A stretch of DNA of 64,000 nt from contig NC_081332.1 of NCBI RefSeq assembly GCF_022539665.2, forward strand, positions 2,513,884 to 2,577,883, in the 5' to 3' direction. The notes under the pieces were generated by a model, which was not told where the DNA came from, ran no database searches, and saw only the letters and a list, made by a program, of their open reading frames with translations. This DNA comes from Daphnia carinata (Eukaryota; Arthropoda; Branchiopoda; Diplostraca; Daphniidae). Shown one piece after another: positions 1-10,215 of the stretch (the first letter of the stretch is position 1; each line of letters opens with the position of its first letter). Position numbers and translations under genes: made by a program.

Positions 1-3000
1 CGGACAAGGGAGGACTCAAGGATCTGTATGACCTCTTTGGAGTCAGTGTAGCAAATAATTGCAGCCATTTGAAAGGGGAACGTGTAAAAGCCTACGAAGC
101 AGCCGTGGTTTACGGGGAACTGGCAAATTTCCAGCGTGATTACTTACTGAAAAATTTTTACAACTACAATACTCGTGGTGACCGAGAATTCACGAATGTC
201 ATTATTGACGAAGTGGATTGCATGTTGCTGGACCGCGGCAGCAACACTCTGTACCTATCGCACGATATTCCAGGCATGGAGATGCTTGAATCTTTGTATG
301 TTTTCATCTGGGAAATGTTGAAAAACTGGGAAAAATCAAAAACTTCGATGGCATCCGTTACAAAATCAATCAAATCAGAAGTGTATTATGACTTGTTTGG
401 CGTCACATCTATGGACGATTTGGAGTTGGTTCATGCGAAATTAAAAGATTTACCTTCGGAAAAAACAGCGCTGTGGAATCACCTAGTTAATCAAAAAGTA
501 ATTGATGATAAAGGACGTCTAGTCATTACTGATGCCAACAAAATAACAAAAGAGGAGATCAACTATGTCCCTAATGCGACACAACTCCAAGTGAACAATC
601 TTAATGCAAAATTGGTTTTCTATTTCCGCAAAATTGCCAATCGCCAGCGTCGCTTCCGATTACCTTCTCACCTGCTCGACTTTGTTGATCGAAACCTTGA
701 CACTTGGTTAAATAGCGCCTTTCAGGCTTTGGATCTAAGACGCGACGAGCACTACGTCATTGACCAAGACCGAACAGACACTAATCTGGATCTCAATCCG
801 CAAGTGATTATAATCGATCCTGACACTGGAACAGACCAGACTTTGTCGCAATGGGACGGAGCCTTGCACCAGTTCGTTCAACTGAAGGAAGGGTGTAAAT
901 TGACGCTGCAAAGTCTCAAAGCCGTTTTCATTTCCAATGCCACGTACATCTTGGAATACAACAAAATGATGGGCGTGTCGGGTACACTAGGGTCCAAAAA
1001 AGAGCAAGAATTTTTGAGCGACAAGTACGGGTGCGATTTCTTTGAAGTTCCGACCGCTTTTTCTAAAAAATTCACTCTCAAACCAACCAAAGTTCTCCGA
1101 TCGGGAGCAGAGTGGCTAGAGGAAATAATCAAAGAAACGCGGGATGTTCTTAATATATCGGAAGGAATACAGGATCAACCACAGCGTGATGTAAGCAATG
1201 TGGACGTAAAATCTCGATCCATTATTATTTTTTGCAGGACCATCAGAGAAGTCAATCAAGTTTACCGTAGGCTGAAACGTCATCGTCTCACTCGTTTGAT
1301 TCATCGATACACACGAGACTACGAAAAATTTGCCTTTGAAAGTAGTGAACTGGGCATTGGACACGTTATCGTCGCCACGAACTTGGCTGGACGAGGAACA
1401 GACATTAAGATTAGCAACGATTTGAAAGCTAACGGAGGTCTACACATTTGCTTGACTTATTTACCCGAAAACGAACGGATCAAAGAGCAAGCGATGGGTC
1501 GTGCAGGAAGAAAAGGAGAACAAGGAAGTGGAATCCTTATCTTATGCGACACCGAGTCACAAGAAAAGGATGAAAAACTTGGTGATGAGCAATTGTTCAA
1601 CAATATGGAAAAAGAACGAGATGAACAAGAATTACAGCGATTATCGCGGTTGGACGAGGATTTCAAAGATAACGATATTCAAAAAAAATTGTTCCTGGAT
1701 TTTATCAAAACATTTTCGATGCAAAACATCAAAAATGAATTGGAGAAATGCAAAGAAATGAGAAAAACAGAAAAAGGAGATGATGTTGAATACCAAGACT
1801 ATCAGGTGTTGGTTCAGGCCATTCGTGACAGCGCCCTAGACAAATGGGCTCTTTGGCTTGATACAAAAGAATTCGATCGTTCCAACGTAGAGTTTCCTGA
1901 TAAATTACACGGTTTTGAGAACTTTGACAACATAATCAACTGGATCACGCCTGCTCGCGCAATAGCTGTAGCAAATGATCTTGCAAATTCCTGCAAGAAA
2001 CCGAACCTCTCCAAGGCAGAACAGATTTTGAAACAACTTGTTAGTTCCGAATACAGTTTATGTTATCCAGCTGCTCACTACTACCAGATTTTTATTTCTC
2101 TCAAACAAAACAAGTTCGAGAACGCAAAAGACGAATTCTTACGCAAGTTACGAGCCACGGAGACCATTATCACCCAGCAAATTGACATGCAACAGTCTTT
2201 CAATAGCACAATCAATCAGATAAAACAACAAGATAAACCAGACGAAATTCCTTTTTTTCGTGACTCTGACGCTTACAACGAACAGAAAAAAAATGAAGTG
2301 AGAATTTGGACATGTTTACGTGAGTCCATTGTCTCCTTGTTGGACAATCACTGCTCTATCGCAAGCCTTCGTGAAGCGAGTAAAGTTCCGGACGAACAAC
2401 CAGGTCCTCAAGATAAAACCTCAACCGAAGAAATGCCAAGGGACGAAAAAATTCGTCGAGAGAAAGTTGGCAAGTATTATAAATCTCTGGTAGAAGCAAA
2501 ATGCATTGCTTGCGAGCTCAACGATCCCAACACTATCCCGAGCCAAAGTATATTCCCCGACGGCAGTTTGCGTAATCGAAGTGCAATCATCCAGCAGATA
2601 GAAGACGACTATGATTGTATTGGAGCATCACTCGAAAAAACGCTAGTGTCCGTCTTTGACAAAGCCTTAAGTGAACAAGAGATTGAAAAGGAGCTTGAAA
2701 AAAAAGTTTTTATCCCATCTAGTAGGAAGGCGTTCTGGAAGAAACTCGTCGATGCTGGTGCCTTGAAGATTCCAAAGAACGGCATCGAAATGGAATGCGT
2801 CATCATATCAGACAGGCAGTACGAACACATACCCGAGCTTGATAGAGAAGAGGCTATCATGTTAAATTTTGGATACGACACTTACGATCAAGCACTAAAA
2901 TGCCTTACCATCCTCTATCATCCGATATACGAAAACAAACAACAGTTGGACGACAGCAAAAAACTTATGTTTCCCAAGAAGTATGTCAAACGAATCACAA

Positions 3001-4124
3001 ACTATGAGCTAGAAAAGCAAAATTTCGAGTTCAACAAGATCGCTCTTCTTGACCTCAAGAAGCTCAAAAATATGGAACTTAGAGAATTTGGTCGTCTGCT
3101 CTATGATGACTTCTTTCGAATAAATATTGTTCCAGCTGAACGAGAAGGCATTTGGAAGGAACTAAAGAAGCAGGAGATCATCGATGATCAGGGTTTTCTG
3201 GTGCCCAATTGCGATTTAACCAAAGGATTTAACTATCCGCAGTGCCCCATCTATTCAGACGCTGTGATGCATCTCATCGAACAAAAATTTGTCGCAGAAA
3301 TAGTCCGACGTCAGTGGCTAAAAATAAAAGCTCGTCAAACAATGTCCAAAGAGGATCCTGATTATCTGAAAGCGATCAACTTTTTACCGTTAAAACCACA
3401 CCGAGACATGCTCGGAGATTTGATGGCGGCCCACGTCGTTTCTGGGGCTCGACTTATGTACGACACAAAGAGGAAACTAGCAGAGGAAATTTCGAAAATC
3501 AAAGATGCTGATGAAAGAGAACAAAAATTTCTTTTGGAGTTCTTCGAAGATCGACTACCTCTCTATACTATGACAGCAGCGCCAAAATTTTCTCTCGAAC
3601 CCTTAGAACGTATCATAGGCGCATTTCCGTCAGCGGTTAACGTCTTCAGCGAACTTCTTGTCTTCCGTCTAATGGGACTAAACAGTGTCATAGGAATAGA
3701 GGAACAGAAATGGTCGTTGAAGAGAAAATCCTTAGGATTACTGTTCTCTTCATTCATCATTGCTGGCGGAATGGCATCCATAAGTGCTGGAGTTTTACTA
3801 CGCATTTTCTGCCCAGAACTACCATCTCGACTTTATCGAAATGTGTTACTCAGGGGAGGCTGGTCTGACATTGCCTACGCCATTGCGACTGTTTTGTCGC
3901 ATAAGGACTTCACCTGGAACGAATACTGGCGCCAGAGAATTAGGAGTGCATCAGGAAAAGTGGGTCCAATTGAGGCGATCCACAGCCTGCGGAAATTATC
4001 TGCCAACGCGAATAAACATAGCGATCAACGGGTTGAGTCAAATGATGCCCAAATAAGGATCGCAGGTGGCAAAATCGCAAACTTCCCAAGGACAGTTGAA
4101 AATGATGACATATGTAATGTGTAG
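1..4124 (+). CDS. SecA-like translocase/helicase protein, 5' end outside window
   Basis: A single uninterrupted frame runs from the left edge (codons from position 3) to TAG at 4122-4124, over 1350 codons without an intron. Numbering from the TTG at 69, the SecA motor motifs are visible: Walker B DEVD at residues 47-50, an MSGTLG-type motif at about 304-308 (SecA MTGTA), ATNLAGRGTDI at 436-446 and QAMGRAGRKGE at 474-484 (SecA QLRGRSGRQGD). The order matches the second half of NBD1 followed by NBD2. The Walker A region must lie left of the window. The roughly 850 residues after the motor are not SecA-like to my eye. They hold three copies of a short repeat, W-x-x-L then about eight residues then an I-D-D-x-G-like stretch, at W136, W890 and W1029, and a hydrophobic segment at about 1222-1243 that could be a membrane helix. 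SecA is a bacterial and plastid protein-export ATPase; the role in an animal is unknown. Lack of introns beside intron-rich genes suggests transfer or retroposition. Confident on family, not on function. Confidence 0.85.
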   Translation, partial: DKGGLKDLYDLFGVSVANNCSHLKGERVKAYEAAVVYGELANFQRDYLLKNFYNYNTRGDREFTNVIIDEVDCMLLDRGSNTLYLSHDIPGMEMLESLYVFIWEMLKNWEKSKTSMASVTKSIKSEVYYDLFGVTSMDDLELVHAKLKDLPSEKTALWNHLVNQKVIDDKGRLVITDANKITKEEINYVPNATQLQVNNLNAKLVFYFRKIANRQRRFRLPSHLLDFVDRNLDTWLNSAFQALDLRRDEHYVIDQDRTDTNLDLNPQVIIIDPDTGTDQTLSQWDGALHQFVQLKEGCKLTLQSLKAVFISNATYILEYNKMMGVSGTLGSKKEQEFLSDKYGCDFFEVPTAFSKKFTLKPTKVLRSGAEWLEEIIKETRDVLNISEGIQDQPQRDVSNVDVKSRSIIIFCRTIREVNQVYRRLKRHRLTRLIHRYTRDYEKFAFESSELGIGHVIVATNLAGRGTDIKISNDLKANGGLHICLTYLPENERIKEQAMGRAGRKGEQGSGILILCDTESQEKDEKLGDEQLFNNMEKERDEQELQRLSRLDEDFKDNDIQKKLFLDFIKTFSMQNIKNELEKCKEMRKTEKGDDVEYQDYQVLVQAIRDSALDKWALWLDTKEFDRSNVEFPDKLHGFENFDNIINWITPARAIAVANDLANSCKKPNLSKAEQILKQLVSSEYSLCYPAAHYYQIFISLKQNKFENAKDEFLRKLRATETIITQQIDMQQSFNSTINQIKQQDKPDEIPFFRDSDAYNEQKKNEVRIWTCLRESIVSLLDNHCSIASLREASKVPDEQPGPQDKTSTEEMPRDEKIRREKVGKYYKSLVEAKCIACELNDPNTIPSQSIFPDGSLRNRSAIIQQIEDDYDCIGASLEKTLVSVFDKALSEQEIEKELEKKVFIPSSRKAFWKKLVDAGALKIPKNGIEMECVIISDRQYEHIPELDREEAIMLNFGYDTYDQALKCLTILYHPIYENKQQLDDSKKLMFPKKYVKRITNYELEKQNFEFNKIALLDLKKLKNMELREFGRLLYDDFFRINIVPAEREGIWKELKKQEIIDDQGFLVPNCDLTKGFNYPQCPIYSDAVMHLIEQKFVAEIVRRQWLKIKARQTMSKEDPDYLKAINFLPLKPHRDMLGDLMAAHVVSGARLMYDTKRKLAEEISKIKDADEREQKFLLEFFEDRLPLYTMTAAPKFSLEPLERIIGAFPSAVNVFSELLVFRLMGLNSVIGIEEQKWSLKRKSLGLLFSSFIIAGGMASISAGVLLRIFCPELPSRLYRNVLLRGGWSDIAYAIATVLSHKDFTWNEYWRQRIRSASGKVGPIEAIHSLRKLSANANKHSDQRVESNDAQIRIAGGKIANFPRTVENDDICNV

Positions 4125-4284
4125 CATTCACGAGTGTGTTATAGCATACCTGCCTCAATTAAAAAAAGGAAATTCCATTTCAACATGTAGTTTTTAGTGA
4201 TGTGATTTTATGGTTATGGTATTGCGCTCTTTGTGACAGTTTTTGCATTTTGCGGTTTGGATGTTTTGCTGTCTGTGGGGTACA

Positions 4285-4332
4285 AATAAATTTCATTCCA
4301 TATTCTAAAGTTTCATTGTGCGACGCAATAAA
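4285..4332 (+). terminator. candidate poly(A) signals of the SecA-like gene
   Basis: Two AATAAA hexamers, at 4285-4290 and 4327-4332, lie 160-210 bp after the SecA-like stop codon on the same strand. They are plausible cleavage signals for a eukaryotic transcript of this intronless gene. AATAAA is frequent by chance in AT-rich sequence, so this is weak evidence. Confidence 0.35.
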
Positions 4333-6126
4333 ATGGCACGTAAATAGCCAGTTGAACTGGACTCCAGCGTTGCTATAGCTGGAAACCTGACTACTCTGTT
4401 GAAAAGGATTTTGCCTACTTAAGCACTCTTGAAAGTGGGAGTAAATGAGGACCCTTATCTATAAACGGTGATGCGCAGGATTTGCTGCATGGGTACACTT
4501 ATTGATGCACTCTTTCTTAATTGTACCTGCGAACTGGACTTTAAGTGAACACGCAATGTATAGGGGTGAGCATAATAGTTTTTTATTATAATTGTTTAAA
4601 GATTGCATAGGGACTACATGTCGAGAGTTCCGGACAGGATCTTCTAAAACTTTAACACCATGCAAAGGCATTAAATGGCGAGTGAAGAATTTGTTCCATC
4701 AACAGCAAGTTAGGGGAAGCGTGCGATAGATTTATCATACGCCCTAATTCACGCATCTGTTATCCAACTATGTCCACAACCCCTCGCTACTTCCACTATA
4801 CCTCCGTCAAAATTTTGCTGACCAAAGCCGCCATGCTCCCGGTATACTGCAGATCCACCGTGTGACAACACCATTTATAATTCCCGTCCCCACAAACTGT
4901 CTTTGCCTGTAGCAAATACCCGATCCCTCCATCGATCATGTACAGCTCTAAGTGCGGTACCAGCGATTTGATCTTTACACGTTGGCCATGAATTGCAAAT
5001 CACGTCCATTGGGCTTCAGCTTTGCTTCGGGTTCGGGTTCGGGTCCTGTCTAGACGTTTACCGTTTCATCCTGTTCGCAAAAACGCATTCAGCTGCTCAC
5101 CACCTGTGCACCATATTCAGCATTTCCCTGACGATCTGTGCAAACATTAATATTGCAAGCTGGGCGACCATTGGTTATTAATATAAGAGTAATCGATGTC
5201 GAAGACGCAGTTAGACGATCATAAAACACCTGTTGATATGTTTTATTCTATTATTTTTTTACGGTCTTGAAAATGCAGTTTATTATTTGTGTCCGTTACC
5301 TTTGTTGAGACGTGTTTTATGGTTGGTGAAGCTTCCCTGATTGCCTTAAACGCGACCCTTCTATTTTATGCAATCGAGAAATCAGTCAGTTTCTACGAAA
5401 ACATTAAGAGTAACCTTTATTTCGCATAGCAACCCATCCTGTGAGTTTTATTTGGAAACATGACGATTAAGCGCGAGGAATTTTCTGGGTTGTTATTGAC
5501 ACTAAAGGAAATTCAAATGCAGGACATGCATTTATTGCAGGACGTAGGTCTCTACAAAGAGAGATAGCCTGAATTGTTCAAGGGAAACGGCGGTGCAAAT
5601 GTGGCATTTTTCAAAAATGCCATTCGATAAAGTGGTGTTTCAAACTTGAAGTCTACAAATCGAGAATGAAACCGGTGGTTTTCATAGGGTTGGATAAGTG
5701 CCCATTTAGTGCCAATATCGCAGTGTATATTTGAGAAAGTTCCTTTCACCATGAAGAACACATTGAAAAAAATAAATTTTCATGTTTTTCGTGTATTTTT
5801 AATGCATAATTCTTGAACAAAGACGCATAAGTGCCAATTTGCTAATTGGCTGTTTAGTGTTCCAAGTATGTTGGTTTTGATATTTGAGTGTGAAAGCCAT
5901 GCATGCAAAATGAGCTGGTGTGCTTTTTGCGAGAATTACGTGAAATGATGCAATGCTATTGTTCTTGAGGGACATTGTGGAAAAATGAAATTTTTCTAAT
6001 GCCAATATCAATTTAAAAACGTGCGGACGATAGTAACAGTCATCTATGACCTATAGCGGCTGTTTTGTTCAGAGCGATACACACTCGCTCGCACCTCTAT
6101 GTTTACTCACGTGCTGTGTTGCAAAA
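4333..6126. other. intergenic region, one unexplained open stretch
   Basis: No recognisable gene. A minus-strand stretch of about 66 codons without stop, and without a usable initial Met, lies at roughly 4795-4995. It carries several Cys and reads like a possible exon remnant (see findings). The rest is AT-rich with short frames only. Confidence 0.5.
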
Positions 6127-8151
6127 TCACTCAGTGACATCAGATATTCCTGTTTTCTGTAATTCACTGCTGCGATGGCGACGGTGTTCAGTCATAAAAA
6201 ACACTCTCTCGCCGAGAAACGCTAAAAGGGATAGACACAATCCAACTAAAAGGACGAGGAACGCACCAGTTAAGTTCTTGAGCGACAAAGGTGGATGCTT
6301 GTTCTTGGGTTTCGAGTATCCGCTTTTAATGTTCTCCATGCATTGACCAGGCATTGGACGGAACCATATATCCCAGTAGTTGATTAGGCCAGTTTGATGT
6401 AGCTCCAAAAGGCTTTGATGCCATACAATTCAAAACGGTAAACATCTGACAACATCATTTTTTTTTTTGTATCTTTTTAATTTGCTTACCCTTGGCTAAT
6501 AGTTTTGGTGTATGGACTGCCTTTGGGTAGGGCAAAGGTTGTAATGATGCTAATGAAACCATCCCTTGCCAGTTGCAAATTACATTTCTTTGTTCTCTGA
6601 AAATCTTCCCTGATCGCATCTAGGTGATAAATATTCGCCTAAAACAAAGTTGTGACTGGTTATTTCTATTTTATAACGTGAGGTAAAGGGAAAAAACGAA
6701 GAATAATTTACGTCAATGAAAACTTTTCTTGATCCTGGGTTAACAAGTCGGATGCAGTCTGCTACCAGCGTGCATCGGGAGTCGGGGAATGAGTTGACCC
6801 TAGCACGCAGTTTTGAAAATATACCTGTAGCGTTCGAGTTCTGTTTGAAAATTGAAATGTAGAAATTAATTAAAAGGTATAAATTTTAATTATTAAGCTG
6901 GTGTTTGGACTTTCCGAAATCAAAGTGTCGATTGTCCCTGCTTTTTTCACGAGTAAAACGATGTCAGAACTCTCAGCAATATCGTAAACGGAGTTGATTA
7001 ACGGTAGTTTCACTGGAGCCACAACGTAAGTGAAGAGCGTCGAGTTATAGCCTTGGACGAAAATGAAAGCCGCCAAGGTCCACACCCCAGCTACGAGGCG
7101 AAAGGATAAACGCCTTGAAGTGCAAGGGCCGCCTGGCGAGATAATCGACCACTTATTAAGCCTTATGAAAATCGTTAGTTTTTTTTGCATACGTCATACT
7201 TTGTGACAGTAAATTGCCTAGTACGTAGAGGTACTGGCTTCCTGGCTGTCCGTGTACCCTAGTAGAATTTGCATTTTCCCCTTCGTTTGATGTCGAATCC
7301 CGTTCCAGTCCGACTCGATTGTCCAGATAACGTTGAATTAAAAACAGAATGACGATGACGATAACCGAGGAAATTGCAAGGCCAATCCATACCTAACAAG
7401 AATGAGATTTTGCCATTAATGATGTTAATTTAATCTCAACTCCGTCCCTTCCTAAAATACGGGCTTTACCGGCCATTGAAAAGGTTTAATAACTGCGTCA
7501 ATATTTGCCGCCTCGTCGTGAACAGGAATAAGAAAAGAGAAGTAGTCATAATTCCAAGGCAGCGTCATGTCGACAATCTGCAGACGCCGAAATGTCGGCA
7601 CTACGTCTTGCAGTAGCAAATCGCATTGCTAATTTTCAAAATGATGCAACAATAAAAAAATGATCGTTAACGAAATCGCATATACATTTCCGAAATAAAA
7701 CTCAACTGCATCCCATAAGTAGCTGAAAAGTCCTTTTCCTTTTTCTGGTGGCTCCAGCCGGTTCTCTGCCACTCTGACCATCTCGTACCTGAACGTGAGA
7801 AATACGCAATGAGGCTCGAGGTTATATTTAGAATTCAATTCCTTTTTCTTTTACGTGAAATTAAAGCGAGTTGCCAGATATTCAAGCACCACGCCCCCTT
7901 TAAGCGGACCTGACAATCCTTTTGGATTACCACTCCAGCGCGGCTGGGAAAAAGTTGAAAGAAATTAAACTACCAGGTTAGCCAAGTTATGTAGAAAACT
8001 AAAACTGAATTAGGCAAAAAAGCAACGACACAAATATTACCCAGATGGTTCGGAGATGTTTACCATTAAGTGGATTCACCGTCAAGGCTAACGTATTTAA
8101 CGCATTGAACCAAATCGTAAGAACCATGAAAGGTAAGGCTGAACAAGACAT
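6127..8151 (-). CDS. ionotropic receptor (IR, divergent iGluR family)
   Basis: Nine exons on the minus strand, in transcript order: 8151-8041, 7943-7855, 7788-7686, 7628-7470, 7392-7200, 7132-6911, 6824-6712, 6638-6490, 6412-6127 (TGA), giving about 474 residues. The layout is that of an IR without an amino-terminal domain. A signal-like hydrophobic start is followed by ligand-binding lobe S1, with LNGKHLRTIWPRW, the segment EYLATRFNFTYEMV and the R-x-x-x-VDMTLPW block. Then come IKPFQW and TM1 (about residues 155-175), a pore/TM3 block with RLVAGVWTLAAF and YNSTLFTYVVAP, lobe S2 with VKKAGTIDTLIS and LPKGSPY, the ELHQTGLINYW motif, and TM4 (about 427-450). Phases match at all junctions if exon 7 starts at 6824. 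The exon 6 donor (GAAA|GTCCAA) is weak, and an alternative acceptor at 6840 would break phase. An in-frame Met at 8199 is an alternative start; 8151 was chosen because it precedes the hydrophobic leader directly. Likely a chemosensory ligand-gated cation channel; ligand unknown. Confidence 0.88.
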
Positions 8152-9490
8152 GACGAATAAAAAGTGTGTCTCGTACTCAAGGAGGTTCTGGCACCTCATA
8201 GTTTAAATACTCGAGATCAAACCAACCTCTTTGTACTGAATTCTAATTTTACAGATACCGCCTTCTAGTGCTTAGCAACCTGAATCCAACAAATTTGAAA
8301 TTCTTGCACCTGCAGTTGTCAATCACATAGCATTTTGCTATGATGTGCCTTGTATGAAAAGATAGAAATGACAGGGCATTATAGAGGATTTCTGTTTATG
8401 TTCATATGACAACAAAACAACACAAGTTGTTTTGTATAATTGACGAGCGCTTTGCGGCATAAAACTGGTTAATAGCAATGCTCAATGGTACGTAAAAGCT
8501 TATTATCTATGTAATATCTGGCTGTCTGGATGGTTTGTTTGTTCTGTTTCCTCAAGTCCGAAAGGTGCCTTGGCTGTCCATCGTCGTTCGTTCCCCTGTT
8601 TGACCCTGAGTCATCCACGTCAGAAATCAGTGTTACAATAATGCGTCATCTGTTCATAACATGACACTGTCAAGTCACAATCATTTATGTAGTTATACCA
8701 CCCCTGATACACAAGACGTGAATCATTTAAAAACATTGATCGATTTGTTTCCTCGTTTTTGTTTAATTCCATCATCAGGTTGTAGAAATCATAAGTCCAC
8801 GATACCGTTTGGTATAGGCTTTCAACTTCGTCAGCAAAGTGTCTCCTGTATAAATAACAATACTCCATAATGGAGCAGAAATTAAAGCCATTTTTGCATA
8901 CCTATAATAATGAACTTTTTATCCCAGATACATTTTTCATACTTCATACTGAATTATTAGAGTTCAGCACACAAAGGTGGAAATGGGCAATCTAGTTTCC
9001 AACCAATTGGCTTGGTGTAAAGTGTTCCAGCTAAAGTTTATGCCGAATTGTTCATGGGATAATCTAGCACTGTACAATAAAGACAAATTTTGAACTCCTC
9101 CTCGCAGTCAGTAAGAATGTTGATTGCTTTCCTGGAGGTAGGTGGATTTTTCTGTTCTCGTTTGAATTCCTTCTGAGGAAATACGCACGTCGTCGCCTAT
9201 CATTTCAGTTGGCATAGCTATTTCAGACAACGGAGGAATATCGGCATCGAAACATTTCGTCGTATTATATTTAACAACAATTCATGGGCAGTAATTATGC
9301 CAACTTGATCTTATGTCTCTCTTAATCTGCACTCACAAGATATGCTGAGCAAGAATTTTTGCGAACCTGGTTTTTTACCTGAATAGCTAAATTGTCCAAG
9401 GACTTTTTATAAACAAGACCTTGTTTTAACTGTTTATTTTACAAAACTTATGACTAAAGAGGATTGGCCTACAAACCCTTTACGTGTCGA
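8152..9490. other. intergenic region with one possible unidentified exon
   Basis: An 82-codon minus-strand open frame at 8620-8868 is rich in aromatic residues and has four Cys. An acceptor-like tatacag lies inside its 5' part. I do not recognise it, and it has no clear partner exons. The opposite strand is also partly open, so coding status is doubtful. Nothing else is supported here. Confidence 0.25.
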
Positions 9491-10215
9491 TTACTTCTTG
9501 GATCGTTTGCCTTCACCTTTCTTGGGCTTTCCTTTGCCTCGCAATTCACGAAGACGTCTACGCAGAAAGAAGTTTTTTAAAATTGTACAGTGGTAAACTG
9601 TTATGAATATTTTACGTGATTTCTTCTTTGAAGTCTTGATGCTCATCCCTAAAAAGATAATTAAGAATATTTAGCAAGCATTAAAAAAGAAGGATATATG
9701 ATGATAAACAACAACAAAAATACAGCATTTGTGACCAAGAGGTCAACAGTTGGTACTAACACCCCCATTGAAAAGAATTTGGCCTAATAAATGTTACAAA
9801 AATTCATCAGTTGGGTGTTACCTGCTGTTTTTCATAGTTTCTTCATTGTCTATATTACATATTATCAAGCTAGAAAACATCTGCATTATTTGAAGTATTA
9901 CCTGAATAAGCCATAATTCCGTAGATTTCTCATCAAAACATGGATTTCAACATGGCGGGGGTAATAGTTCTTTATGTCTGGTCGTTGTTCAATTGGTTGA
10001 GAACTAAACATATCAACAACCTATAAAGCAAAGGATTTTTTAAAAATTCAATGTGTTACACAAGTACTAATTTGAATGCTATATGCCTTCAACGATTTTG
10101 CAGATGTGGGTCTAGCCACTTCACCAAATATTCTTGAGCTTAATTGTTCGATCCGCTTAGCATATGGTGTTGCAGTTTGTACTAATTTCAAATAGTTGTA
10201 GAACTTTGAAGCCAT
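9491..10215 (-). CDS. MRPS33: mitochondrial small ribosomal subunit protein mS33 (MRPS33)
   Basis: Four exons in transcript order: 10215-10087, 10020-9902, 9648-9616, 9557-9491 (TAA), giving 115 residues, close to the usual 106 or so of the animal protein. Family hallmarks are visible at both ends. Exon 1 carries SSRIFGEVARPTSAKSLK (human SARLFGEVTRPTNSKSMK). Exon 2 continues VVDMFSSQPIEQRP and ends in the conserved LRNYGLFR, exon 3 gives DEHQDFKEE, and exon 4 gives LRELRGKGKPKKGEGKRSKK. The product is a structural part of the mitoribosome 28S subunit head. Exons 1 and 2 join in frame and without extra residues only if intron 1 starts with GC (AAG|GCATAT). Using the next GT would insert nine unconserved residues. 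The remaining introns are GT-AG. The Met at 10215 was chosen over 10239 because it fits the family length better. Confidence 0.93.

Noticed and set aside
8620-8868. Possible secreted Cys-containing protein on the minus strand
   Set aside because: No signal peptide, no family match, and the plus strand is partly open too. Kept only as a note in the intergenic entry.
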